Of a stretch of DNA of 64,000 nucleotides, positions 41,671 to 50,291 are shown piece after piece. The stretch lies in the NCBI RefSeq assembly GCF_004364345.1, contig NZ_SOCA01000006.1, positions 186,001 through 250,000 of the forward strand. The letters run 5' to 3'. The stretch's first letter is position 1. Every line of letters starts with the position of its first letter. Below the pieces are notes generated by a model, which saw nothing but the letters and a program-made list of their open reading frames with translations, searched no databases and had not been told where the DNA came from. This DNA is from Prosthecobacter fusiformis. Its GTDB lineage: Bacteria > Verrucomicrobiota > Verrucomicrobiia > Verrucomicrobiales > Verrucomicrobiaceae. The position numbers and the translations under genes were made by a program.

Positions 41671-42456
41671 ATGGTGTTTTCTTCTCAGCAGAATCAGCCC
41701 TTCGCTCAGCCAAGGAAGGCGAGCAAACGTGCGTTGTTAGCCGTCTTTTTCTGTGTACTCACTTGCATCACGGGGCATGCTCAGACGCTCAATTTGATCA
41801 GTGCTGATATCACCTATAGCATTCAAGGCGACTACACTCCTTCGGGATCGCCTGCTGAAAATATCAATTATGGCAGCACCTTGAATCTTCTGACTCAGCC
41901 TAACTTTGAATTTTCAGTTTCACCCTGGGGCGGTAGCATGGCCGTAGATTTTGACTTCGTAGGGGGCTCATCCACCGGTTTTTCGTTTAGCTTTCTGGGT
42001 CTATCTGGATTCGGAATTGGGAATTCAGCCTCCTATGATGTCTCGGCTGCCACCAGCTTCAATTACTCCATTCTATTTGAACTGGATTCCGCAGCACTGC
42101 TGGATTTAGGCATGAGCTACACAGGGTATACCAATTCTATGGCCTATTCTCCCCTCAGTCCGGGCAGAGACGCTTCGGTAACATTCGAATACTTCGGAAC
42201 GAACGGGTGGGAAGTTTTGGCCTCTCATGACGGAACCTCATACATTACCCAAGCCGTGGACTTTTACCAGACCGTCGGCCCGGGCACTTACCGGCTTAGT
42301 GGCACTGGCCTTGCCCATGCAGGCGTTCTCGATGCGAATTCCAGCGTCAATATCTCCCCTGCACCCGTGCCTGAGCCTAGTGCGCTGCTGCTTCTGGGAA
42401 TCACTGGCTGGCTAGTCGTGAACCGACGCAGCCGTTCCAGCAAATACCATGCATAA
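41671..42456 (+). CDS. PEP-CTERM anchor-domain secreted protein
   Basis: A 261-residue exported protein with a signal peptide (about residues 20-38, ending GHAQ), a Ser/Gly/Tyr/Asn-rich beta mature domain, and a C-terminal PEP-CTERM signal: VPEPS at about 233-237, a hydrophobic helix and a basic tail (NRRSRSSK). Such proteins are sorted by an exosortase into the envelope or an extracellular matrix. Composition is more AT-rich than neighbours. The mature domain is not a family I recognise. Confidence 0.82.
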   Translation: MVFSSQQNQPFAQPRKASKRALLAVFFCVLTCITGHAQTLNLISADITYSIQGDYTPSGSPAENINYGSTLNLLTQPNFEFSVSPWGGSMAVDFDFVGGSSTGFSFSFLGLSGFGIGNSASYDVSAATSFNYSILFELDSAALLDLGMSYTGYTNSMAYSPLSPGRDASVTFEYFGTNGWEVLASHDGTSYITQAVDFYQTVGPGTYRLSGTGLAHAGVLDANSSVNISPAPVPEPSALLLLGITGWLVVNRRSRSSKYHA

Positions 42457-42485
42457 CAAAAAGGCCGACGATTTCTCGTCGGCCT
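42457..42485 (-). terminator. serA intrinsic terminator
   Basis: Perfect 10-bp stem AGGCCGACGA (42462-42471)/TCGTCGGCCT (42476-42485), loop TTTC. On the minus strand it is followed by a T-run (complement of the A-run at 42458-42462). It lies just beyond the serA stop and also beside the PEP-CTERM gene stop, so it may act for both. Confidence 0.9.
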
Positions 42486-42507
42486 AAGTGGGGGAGGGAA
42501 TAAGGTA

Positions 42508-44118
42508 TTAAACCACCACGCAATGCACGCGGCTGATGCCTTCGATAGATTCCAGCTCGGCGATAACGGCCTGGCTTGGGGTTGAATCCAGGGTCAGCAG
42601 GGTCAGGGCGGTACCGCCTTCTTTGTTCCGGCTTAGGGACATGTCCGCGATGTTGATCTTGTGCTTGCCGAGGATCGTCGAGTAAGCGGCGATCATGCCG
42701 GGGCGGTCCTGGTTTTCGATCAGCAGCAGTGTGCCTTCGGGACGGGTTTCAATGTGACGGCCATTGACCTTGACGATGCGCGGCTCACCGGCAAAGAAGG
42801 TGCCGGCGATGCTGGCAGTTTCAGTTCCGTTGGAGGCCTGGACTTCGATCAGGTCGGTGAATTCGCTGGCGTCCGGCACGCGGCTTTCGGTGGTGCGCAG
42901 GCCCAGGCCTTCGGCCACGCCGTTAGCATTGATGTAGTTTACCTGCTCGGCACCGACAGCGCGTTCCAGGAAACCTTTGAGCACGGAGCGTGAAATGAGC
43001 GTGGTGTCTCCTGTTCCTACTTTGCCGCTGTAATTGATGCTGACGACATTGGAACGAGCAGGCGCGAACTGGGAAAGCAGGCGGCCGAGCAGTTCACCAA
43101 ATTTGAGGAAGGGCCCCAGGTCGGCGAGTGTCTTCGGATCCACGTTGGGCATGTTAACCGCATTGACCACGGTGCCCTGAAGCAGGTGCGCCTTGATCAC
43201 TTCGGCAATCTCAATACCCACGTTTTCCTGGGCTTCTTCAGTGGAAGCACCCAGGTGCGGGGTGAAGACGGTATTCGGAGCCTTCAGCAACGGATAGTCC
43301 GCAGGTGGCGGCTCGACTTCGAAGACGTCCAGAGCAGCACCGGCGATGGTACCGTTGGTCAGGGCCTCAGCCAGGGCGGCATCATCAATCAGACCACCAC
43401 GGGCGCAGTTAATGATACGGCAGCTTTTCTTGAGCGAGGCCAGACGCTTCGCATTGATCATGTGCTTGGTCTCTGGTGTCAGAGGCATGTGCATCGTGAT
43501 GTAGTCTGCCTGCACGATGGCGGCATCCAGGTCTTCACACAGTTCCACGCCCAGGCTTTCGGCGCGGTTCTTGGAAAGATAAGGGTCATAGGCCACCACA
43601 CGCATGCCAAAGGCCTTGGCGCGCTTGGCGAATTCGGCTCCAATGCGGCCCATGCCGAGGACGACGAGGGTCTTACCATAGACTTCGGTACCCTGGAAGT
43701 TTTTGCGGTCCCACTTGCCGCTGACGATGGTCGCGTGGGCCTGGGGAGTCTTGCGGGAAAGAGCCATCATCAGGGTGAAGGCCTGCTCTGCCGTGGAAAT
43801 CGTATTGCCACCGGGGGTATTCATGACCACCACGCCGCGCTTGCTAGCGACTGGGACATCAATGTTATCCACGCCGACGCCTGCACGGCCGACGACTTTG
43901 AGAAGAGGGGCTGCGTCGAGGACTTTGGAAGTCACTTTGGCACCGCTGCGGACGATGATCGCATGGGCGTCACGGGAGGCTTCCACCATGGCGTCTTCCG
44001 CCTTTAGGTCCATGTTCACCTCGACGGAAAAGGACGGCTCCGCTTTGAGGAGATCGATACCTTTGCTCGAAATAGGGTCGTTGTTACCGGCGATGAGAAT
44101 CTTGAACTGCTGGGCCAT
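42508..44118 (-). CDS. serA: D-3-phosphoglycerate dehydrogenase
   Basis: First enzyme of serine synthesis, 536 residues from the ATG at 44118 (MAQQFKILIAG). It has the catalytic/NAD domains (VLGMGRIGAEFAKRA Rossmann motif, INCARGGLIDDAAL with the catalytic Arg, PHLGASTEEAQ with the catalytic His), the intervening ASB domain and a C-terminal ACT domain (LLLIENQDRPGMIAAY), the long bacterial form. Serine feedback through the ACT domain is likely. The gene is monocistronic with a strong terminator. Confidence 0.96.
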   Translation of the reverse strand: MAQQFKILIAGNNDPISSKGIDLLKAEPSFSVEVNMDLKAEDAMVEASRDAHAIIVRSGAKVTSKVLDAAPLLKVVGRAGVGVDNIDVPVASKRGVVVMNTPGGNTISTAEQAFTLMMALSRKTPQAHATIVSGKWDRKNFQGTEVYGKTLVVLGMGRIGAEFAKRAKAFGMRVVAYDPYLSKNRAESLGVELCEDLDAAIVQADYITMHMPLTPETKHMINAKRLASLKKSCRIINCARGGLIDDAALAEALTNGTIAGAALDVFEVEPPPADYPLLKAPNTVFTPHLGASTEEAQENVGIEIAEVIKAHLLQGTVVNAVNMPNVDPKTLADLGPFLKFGELLGRLLSQFAPARSNVVSINYSGKVGTGDTTLISRSVLKGFLERAVGAEQVNYINANGVAEGLGLRTTESRVPDASEFTDLIEVQASNGTETASIAGTFFAGEPRIVKVNGRHIETRPEGTLLLIENQDRPGMIAAYSTILGKHKINIADMSLSRNKEGGTALTLLTLDSTPSQAVIAELESIEGISRVHCVVV

Positions 44119-44221
44119 AGGGGCGTTCAAGGTAGGCGGCTTTGCCAGGGAGGCAAGCGAGAGGTGAATCTCACGAAGGAATCCCACAGGGCGTCACTGG
44201 ATGGCAGATGCCTTAAGCCGC

Positions 44222-44511
44222 TTACTTCCTTCCCGTGCCGTAATTGGGATGCCTTTTGTCGTGGCGGACAGACAGGATGCGCACACGATCTGCATGGACG
44301 CGATAGAAGATCGAGTATGGAAAGCGTTTAACATGAGCTTTCCGCCTGCCTGCACTCGCTTGAGGGAATGCGAGTGGGTTGATGAGATGGCATCCAATAC
44401 CTGCGCAACCATTGCGAAAAACTCATCACCGAGGCCGTCTTTTCGTTCGTCATACCACGCACAGGCATCATCTACCTCCCTTTGCACAACATGGTGATAC
44501 GTCAGTTTCAC
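44222..44511 (-). pseudogene. ParE/RelE-type toxin gene with a one-base frameshift
   Basis: The 5' part (MKLTYHHVVQREVDDACAWY...) is a clear ParE/RelE toxin N-terminus. The frame then runs into non-homologous sequence after codon 44, at about 44380. In the adjacent frame the sequence continues in a perfect family ending (NPLAFPQASAGR, RFPYSIFYRV, VRILSVRHDKRHPNYG) and stops at 44222. A single missing base around TCATCAACCC explains it. The unshifted frame ends at 44194 and would give a 105-residue hybrid. The start overlaps the antitoxin stop (ATGA). Either the toxin is dead or the base call is wrong. Confidence 0.85.
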
Positions 44512-44738
44512 TTGGGAAGTCGAGATGCAAAGTGGGCCATGAAATCTTCATGGCTCATGTGAGCAGAAGCGTCCTGGTCAAGCTCCGCCTCACGTTGATT
44601 GAGCAATGTTTCGAACTCTTCATCCCCTTCGTGCTGCGCCGATCGTGTGGATTCCCAAAGATTGGAAGCCAGACGGCAGCGTTCACTGAACCCTAACTGC
44701 AACGCGGCGGACATCACGGATTCATAGGTGGCGCTCAT
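44508..44738 (-). CDS. Addiction module antitoxin
   Basis: Small antitoxin of 76 residues from the ATG at 44738 (MSATYESVMSAALQLG). The pattern ALxLxxxERxxLAxxLxxS followed by REAELD and a C-terminal helix matches the short, unstable antitoxins (addiction module component type) that pair with ParE-like toxins. The gene overlaps the toxin gene by four bases, as expected for a toxin-antitoxin operon with the antitoxin first. Confidence 0.85.
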   Translation of the reverse strand: MSATYESVMSAALQLGFSERCRLASNLWESTRSAQHEGDEEFETLLNQREAELDQDASAHMSHEDFMAHFASRLPK

Positions 44739-44798
44739 GGATAAAAAGAACCTCAAAATGCCGGGCAAGCAACCTTGTTTTGTACCCCGGCAAAGAAT

Positions 44799-44828
44799 GG
44801 CCCGCCTCCCTTTTTAGGGGGGCGGGCC
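44799..44828 (-). terminator. Probable terminator after the DUF1080 gene
   Basis: A 12-bp stem, 44799-44810 with 44817-44828 (GGCCCGCC/GGCGGGCC core, one G-T pair), and a six-base loop. On the minus strand it lies 27 bases past the DUF1080 stop, but only a weak T-rich stretch (ATTCTTTG) follows. Confidence 0.65.
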
Positions 44829-44855
44829 AGAAGCGTTCGGTTCGATCAGTGTTGC

Positions 44856-45836
44856 CTATTTCACCACGGGGCGGAGGACGATGTTGCGGTAGTCCACGTT
44901 GGTGTGGTCGCCCTGGAGGAAGAGGGGGCCGGGTTTGAATTCGTCGCTGGTTAGGGCACCGCCGGTGCAGCCGAGGACGGGCTGGTTATCAATGATGTTT
45001 TTGCCATTGAGGATCACGGTCAGGTGGCGGTCCACGAGGGTGATGTCCATCGTCTGCCATTCACCAATCGGCTTTTCAGCGGCGACGGATGGGGTGATGC
45101 GGCTGTAGAGGCCGCCCATGTTATGCGGGTCCAGGGGCTTGCCGTAGGACTCAGCGACTTGGACTTCGTAAATGCCGCGGAGGTAGATGCCGCTATTGCT
45201 GTTTTTCTGGGTGCGGACTTCGAGCTTGAGGTTGAAGTCTTCGAATTCGGCGTCGGTGCGGAGGTTGCCGAAGTGCTTGTCCTTTTCTTTAACCACACGG
45301 TTGATCAGGGTGCCGTCTTCGACGCTCCAGCCGCTGAGGTCATCCGGCTTGATCAAGCGCCAGCCGGTGAGGTCCTTGCCATTGAACAGGGTGACGGGTT
45401 CACCAAACTTGACCTTGGCGAGATCCGGTGTAGCCGGGATGGCGGGGATGCGTTTGCCGGTGAAGGAGCCTTGGCCGAAAGGCTTGCCATCGGGTTTGGT
45501 CTTCACGGTGCTGCCGGTGAGGGTATCGCCGGAAACTTTGATGGTGAGGGTTTCCGTGGTGGTCGGGGCATCTGGCTTGTCTTTGGGCTTGGAGATGCGG
45601 GTGATGAGGAGGCTATCCCCTTCCAGTTTGGTGGTCTGTGTGGGGACCACGCTGCCGCCGCCCCAGAGGACGCTAGAGGAGAGGACACCTTCTTTTTCAT
45701 CGACGCCGAGCCAGCCGGCACGGCCGCCGTCCAGGGTCAGAGCCCAGCGGCCCATGAAGGGGTTTTCAGCGGCCTGGGCAAAGGCGGTGAAGCCGAGGGT
45801 GGCCAGGAGAATAAGATGACGGCGTGAAGTGATCAT
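44856..45836 (-). CDS. Secreted DUF1080 (3-keto-disaccharide hydrolase-like) protein
   Basis: A 326-residue exported protein with signal peptide (to FAQAA, about 22). An N-terminal lipocalin-like beta region (NPFMGRWALTLDGGRAGWLG) precedes a DUF1080/laminin-G-like domain starting at VTLFNGKDLTGWRL and containing NSNSGIYLRGIYEVQV and EWQTMDITLVDRHLTVILNG. DUF1080 proteins are abundant in planctomycetes and verrucomicrobia and some hydrolyse 3-keto-glycosides. The gene is next to a secreted hydrolase and a PVC cytochrome on the same strand. Confidence 0.9.
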   Translation of the reverse strand: MITSRRHLILLATLGFTAFAQAAENPFMGRWALTLDGGRAGWLGVDEKEGVLSSSVLWGGGSVVPTQTTKLEGDSLLITRISKPKDKPDAPTTTETLTIKVSGDTLTGSTVKTKPDGKPFGQGSFTGKRIPAIPATPDLAKVKFGEPVTLFNGKDLTGWRLIKPDDLSGWSVEDGTLINRVVKEKDKHFGNLRTDAEFEDFNLKLEVRTQKNSNSGIYLRGIYEVQVAESYGKPLDPHNMGGLYSRITPSVAAEKPIGEWQTMDITLVDRHLTVILNGKNIIDNQPVLGCTGGALTSDEFKPGPLFLQGDHTNVDYRNIVLRPVVK

Positions 45837-45895
45837 AAAATGAAACGGGGTTGGAGTTCCTGGCAGATGAACTGATCAGGGGAGTAAAGAACAGA

Positions 45896-46930
45896 TTATT
45901 TTTTCTGATCCTTCAGACAATCTTCATCCTGGGGGACGGCGGTGCCGGCTTGGTCCACGGGATGATTGAAGAGATAGTGCCAGACGGCTTCATGGAGGAA
46001 CTCACCATTGGGGCCTTTAGCGGCGGCTTTGCCAGGGGTGACGGAGCTATGGGCCCGCTTGGCATCTCCTTTGACGTCGAAGTCCGTGGTCAGGCGGCGT
46101 GAGTTTGCAAAGGGCGGGGCGCTGCCATCCACTTCCACGATTGGGCCGAATTTATGCAGGCCTATCATTTCCCAGGAGCGGCAGTAGTGGTCGCCGCTCC
46201 AGCCGCCATCCAGAACGTGGCTGAAACCGAAGTAACGGTTTTCCGGTGTAGCGGAGGGGTAGCCCTGCCATTCGTCGAGCTGGTCACGCGGGCCGCAGAA
46301 GCAGACGACGCGACCCACTTTTTGATGCTTGGCAAAACGGGCAGAGCTGGTGGCCCCATGGGAGGCACCGGAGATGATGACCTTTTCCCAGTCGAGGCCA
46401 TCGCCTTTTTCATTGAGGAACTGTTCCCATTTGCCCTGCGGATTTTCTTTGGCGAGGTATTTCACGAACTGAAAGGAGCGTTCCATCATGCTGTCCGGTT
46501 TTGGGATGGCGCAGAGGTCGGAGCTATCCACCCCGGTAGTCACTTCGAGGCGCATGTTGCCCAGGCTTTTGCCATCATCCCGACGCTCGTCCGGGATCAT
46601 GCCAAACCATTTGTTCGCGTAGTGCACCTGGATGGCATGGATGCCATAGCTGTTCACCTTTTCAAACAAGGTGCCGTTGTAACCCATGAGCCAGATCATG
46701 AGTTTCCCCTGAGGGGCCACGCGTGTATCCACATTGGCATGCTCGATATCCTGCGGGGCTCCCTTTTTATCGGCGAATACAAACCCGATCTCCGGATGCT
46801 CCTTGGCCTCCGGATCAATCTCACTGGCGCGTTTAGTGATGTCATAACGTTGCGGGTTAGGATCATTAAACGCAGGGGCAGCGGCATGAGCCGAGAGCGC
46901 CAAGAAAGGCAGGAGAAGGAGGTATTTCAT
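45896..46930 (-). CDS. Secreted alpha/beta-hydrolase-fold protein
   Basis: A 344-residue exported protein with a signal peptide ending SAHAAA. The nucleophile elbow G-A-S-H-G (GASHGATSSARFA) and the preceding strand VIISGAS identify an alpha/beta hydrolase. Other conserved-looking blocks are IWLMGYNGT and GGWSGDHYCRSWEM. Two further Cys suggest a disulfide. It resembles BPSS1187-type proteins in layout. Ester or amide hydrolysis outside the cytoplasm is likely, with unknown substrate. It lies between the cytochrome gene and DUF1080, on the same strand, with gaps of 36 and 59 bases. Confidence 0.8.
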   Translation of the reverse strand: MKYLLLLPFLALSAHAAAPAFNDPNPQRYDITKRASEIDPEAKEHPEIGFVFADKKGAPQDIEHANVDTRVAPQGKLMIWLMGYNGTLFEKVNSYGIHAIQVHYANKWFGMIPDERRDDGKSLGNMRLEVTTGVDSSDLCAIPKPDSMMERSFQFVKYLAKENPQGKWEQFLNEKGDGLDWEKVIISGASHGATSSARFAKHQKVGRVVCFCGPRDQLDEWQGYPSATPENRYFGFSHVLDGGWSGDHYCRSWEMIGLHKFGPIVEVDGSAPPFANSRRLTTDFDVKGDAKRAHSSVTPGKAAAKGPNGEFLHEAVWHYLFNHPVDQAGTAVPQDEDCLKDQKK

Positions 46931-46966
46931 CGGTTGGGGTTGGGGCAGATCTGAATGGGGGAGGGA

Positions 46967-49513
46967 CTACTTTTTCTTCGGTGGATTCAGCTCCTCGGAG
47001 GTCCACATGCCGACGCGGTCTTTGTATTGGGCGCGCAGCTTGGTGACGTCTTTCGGCTCGACCGGGGAGGCGTTGTGTTCCCATTCGCGACGGAGGTAGG
47101 TGACGACGCTGGCGATGTCATCATCGGTCAGATGGGGCAGAGGGGGCATGGCGAGGTTCCAGGTGCGGCCGCTGACCCTGACCGGACCGGCGAGGCCGTG
47201 AAGGACGATGCGGGTGGCGAACTCCGGCTTGCCGAGCACCCATTCGCTGTCCACGAGAGGTGGGGCCAGGCCATCAAGGCCATAGCCGTGAGGCTGGTGG
47301 CAGGCGGCGCAGAGACCGGCATAGATGACCTTTCCTTTTTCAAAACGTGCCTGCTGAGCTTCGTTAAGAGGAACGATTTTAGGTGGTTTGGGAGCGCCGG
47401 GTTTGCCTTCCCAGGCGAGGCGGCTGTCGATGCTGGCAAAATGAGAGGCGCTGCGGGTGGAGAGCAACTTTTTGAGCACGGCCAGAGATTCTGGTTCCTT
47501 GTCCAGCCAGAGCATTTTTGCTTTCACGGCAGACTTGGAGGAGCCGCTGGTGGTCGCGGAAAGTCCTTTTACAAGAATGGCCTGGGCGGCGCTGCCTTTC
47601 GGCAGGGATGCGGCCAGGGTGAGGGCGTTTTCAAAAGGCTGAGCCTTATTGGCCATGGCGATCAGATTGCCCAGCAGTTCCAGAACGGGGGAGGTGCTGG
47701 CCTTGTTATCATTGGTGGCCAGCTCGGCTACGAGTTTGGCAAAGGCATCTTCGCGCCCCCGAAGACCGGTCATAGCACCTTCTCGTGCGAGCAGATTGGA
47801 TCCGGCACCGGAAGCGAGCAGCTTGGCCAGTGCGGCATCGGTATCCGGAAGGTTGATGGAGGACAGCTTGATGGCAAGCTGGGCACGTATAAGGGCATCG
47901 GTTTCGCTGGTCAGGGCCAGGAGTTCGGGGGCGAGGTCACGCCCGGCGAGGCGCACAGCGGCAGCTTTTAAACTGACATCGGTTTCCTTCAAGAGGCCGC
48001 GCAGGACATCCGGTGTAAGTGCGCCGAGACCATCGAGGGTCCACAGAGCATGAAGACGGGCGAGGGGCTTGGCGCTGGCGGATTGCAGCAGTTCGATGAG
48101 GGCCGGTGCGGCCTTGGCATCGGCGGATTCCACCAGGAGACGCTGAGCAGTGTCGCGGACCCAGCCGTTGGCGTGGCTGAGCATGGCGATGCGGTCTTCT
48201 GTTTCGGCAGGAACTTTGGTGGCTTTTACGGGGCTGTCGTTGTCCGGCACGATGCGCCAGATGCGGCCCATGTCATAGGGCTGGGCCAGCTTGCGGGCAT
48301 CAATGTTAGCCAGCAAATAGTGGGTGAGGAAGCTGCTGTGCTGAATGATGCCGCGATACATGTCCACAATGTAAACAGAGCCATCCGGAGCATTGGTGGC
48401 CTGGACGGGGCGGAAGCGCTCGTCTGTGGAGGTCAGGAATTCGCGATCCTTTACGGCATGATTGGCGGTAACCATGCCGTCTTTTTCCGTGACGATCATG
48501 CGTTTGATGAGGTTGGCGGCAGGCTCGGGAATGAAGGCATTGCCATAGTAGGCTGGGGGGAAGGCTTCTCCGCGATAGATCAGCGCACCGCAGGTGGCGG
48601 TGGCCTTGGTCAGGGTGCCATCGGAGCGCAGGGTCTTGGCATCATAACCGCGGTTGACGCCCGGTGTCGCGTGGGAAGGCCACACGGTCTGGTCGATAGC
48701 GACCTTGGCATTCACACTGGTTGCATTGCGCAGCAGCGGGTTGCGGGAGAAGGCCTCCGTGGGCAGCAGGTCACAGCGCAGGAAGTCAGAGTTGTAGTTG
48801 AAATAAAGACGGCCCTGATCGTCCTGGCAGAGACCATACTGGCCACGGCCTAGGCCGGTATCCTTTTGCCAAACACCGCCGCGCAGGCGGAAGCGGCTGC
48901 TATAACCGGCGCTCCAGATGGCGTTATCCATGGCCCAGACGGGTGTATTGGCCATGTGCTCCGGCTGACCCCCGGCGGTACCGAAATCTGTGGCCACGAT
49001 TTCCTTCAGGTCGGCCTTGCCGTCGCTATCGGTATCCTTGCAGAAATAAAGGTTAGGTGGAACTGCGACAAGGGCACCGCCATTGACGGCCATGACGGAG
49101 CGGGGCATGACGAGCTCGTCCAGAAAGACGGTGTCCTTGTCCATTTTACCGTCGCCATCGGTGTCTTCCAGCAGCTTGATGCGGCCAGTAGGTTCGTCTT
49201 CGGTGCTGCCTTCTTTATCACGCATGTAGCCGCGCATTTCCACGACATACAGGCGGCCCTGGTCATCGAAACTGATGGCGATGGGGGCTTCGATCATCGG
49301 CTCGGAGGCGACCAACTCCAGGCGGAATCCCTCTTCAATCTTGAAGGTCTTCATCGCTTCCTCTGGGGAGAGGGGAGCGGGAGGGGGAAGGTTGAACTTG
49401 ATTTCGACCTCAGCCGGACCGGCGTTCTTCGTGTGCAATGCCAGTGCTGGCAGGCCGATCAGGCCCAATGCGGCGATGGCGAGGGTGGATTTTTTCAGGG
49501 TGGTGGAGGGCAT
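46967..49513 (-). CDS. PVC-type CxxCH cytochrome with propeller and HEAT-like repeats
   Basis: An 848-residue exported protein. After the signal peptide comes a sorbosone-dehydrogenase-like beta-propeller (FRLELVASEPMIEAPIAISF..., DGSVYIVDMYRGIIQH), then helical HEAT-like repeats (about 430-690), then a C-terminal cytochrome c domain with C-A-A-C-H near residue 733 and the Met ligand in LAMPPLPHL. This architecture is typical of planctomycetes and verrucomicrobia, where dozens of copies may occur. It probably oxidises a sugar or other organic substrate and passes electrons to the respiratory chain. The first gene of a three-gene minus-strand group. Confidence 0.92.
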   Translation of the reverse strand: MPSTTLKKSTLAIAALGLIGLPALALHTKNAGPAEVEIKFNLPPPAPLSPEEAMKTFKIEEGFRLELVASEPMIEAPIAISFDDQGRLYVVEMRGYMRDKEGSTEDEPTGRIKLLEDTDGDGKMDKDTVFLDELVMPRSVMAVNGGALVAVPPNLYFCKDTDSDGKADLKEIVATDFGTAGGQPEHMANTPVWAMDNAIWSAGYSSRFRLRGGVWQKDTGLGRGQYGLCQDDQGRLYFNYNSDFLRCDLLPTEAFSRNPLLRNATSVNAKVAIDQTVWPSHATPGVNRGYDAKTLRSDGTLTKATATCGALIYRGEAFPPAYYGNAFIPEPAANLIKRMIVTEKDGMVTANHAVKDREFLTSTDERFRPVQATNAPDGSVYIVDMYRGIIQHSSFLTHYLLANIDARKLAQPYDMGRIWRIVPDNDSPVKATKVPAETEDRIAMLSHANGWVRDTAQRLLVESADAKAAPALIELLQSASAKPLARLHALWTLDGLGALTPDVLRGLLKETDVSLKAAAVRLAGRDLAPELLALTSETDALIRAQLAIKLSSINLPDTDAALAKLLASGAGSNLLAREGAMTGLRGREDAFAKLVAELATNDNKASTSPVLELLGNLIAMANKAQPFENALTLAASLPKGSAAQAILVKGLSATTSGSSKSAVKAKMLWLDKEPESLAVLKKLLSTRSASHFASIDSRLAWEGKPGAPKPPKIVPLNEAQQARFEKGKVIYAGLCAACHQPHGYGLDGLAPPLVDSEWVLGKPEFATRIVLHGLAGPVRVSGRTWNLAMPPLPHLTDDDIASVVTYLRREWEHNASPVEPKDVTKLRAQYKDRVGMWTSEELNPPKKK

Positions 49514-50291
49514 GGGGGGAATTTTAAACGTTTAAAATGGGCGGATTTCGCAAGCAACCTGCTGGAATTATTCATGGTGCCCGATGAAATCCGAGGCTGG
49601 AATGTTGCGGGTCAGGGAATGTAAAAGCTGGGGGGTGTTATTTTTGGCGGGTGTGTTTTTGTAACCTTTTGGCTTTAGATGGGAAATGAGGCTGGGGAAG
49701 AATGGGGATCGATAAGAAGGGATGGGGATGAAATTCATTTTTTCCCCATCTGGGGATTTGTTGAGGGCAACCGATTGATTTTCAAAGGGTTAGGCATGGG
49801 GATTGGGTTCCCCATGAACTCCCCACGGGGACCTGGATGGGGAAGGATGAGCCAGGGATGATTTTCTGATGCTCCCGGCTTTTTGTCGTGTGAAGGAGCG
49901 AGCGTGCTGGCTGAAACTGCCCGGCGGGCGAGACTGAATGGGGGAGGCGGCAAGGACACGGGACGGGATAAAAAGCCTGAAATAACTTAACGGCAGCCAG
50001 TGCCAATGGCGACACCGCAAAGATGTTAATATCCATGAAGGATGAAAAGTGTGCAAGCGGCTGAAACCCGAGTTTGGAGGCCGATTTTTGACAATGGTGT
50101 GACGCTGGAAGAGGGCTATGCTAGCGAACGGGGGCTTCCGGCGTCCCGCTGGGACGCGACGCACTGTGGTGATTTGCCGCTTCTCGTCCGGTGGTTCCCG
50201 GTCGCTCCGCGACCTTCACCACCGGCTTCATTCCGTGCTCCCTCGGGGAGCGGGGCTAGCGAATTGAAGAAGGGCGCGGCCCTGGTGACCA
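49514..50291. other. 778-base intergenic region, repeat-rich
   Basis: No convincing gene; small open frames are not protein-like. The part at 49675-49860 is packed with GGGGA/TCCCC words that form several short palindromes (for example ATGGGGA/TCCCCAT around 49795-49815). The part at 50120-50263 is a hairpin-rich element described separately. Promoter for the divergent cytochrome gene must lie near 49520-49600. Confidence 0.7.
50120..50263. repeat. Hairpin-rich element with flanking direct repeats
   Basis: GCTAGCGAA occurs at 50120-50128 and again at 50255-50263. Between them are three hairpins: GCGTCCC/GGGACGC (50141-50157, loop GCT); a compound hairpin with outer arms CCGGTGG/CCACCGG (50188-50225) and inner arms GGTCGC/GCGACC; and GCTCCC/GGGAGC (about 50237-50251). 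The direct repeats could be a target-site duplication of a small non-coding mobile element, or chance. Confidence 0.55.

Noticed and set aside
49790-50164. A 124-codon minus-strand open frame in the long intergenic region
   Set aside because: Composition is not protein-like and it crosses the hairpin-rich element; no homology features were seen.
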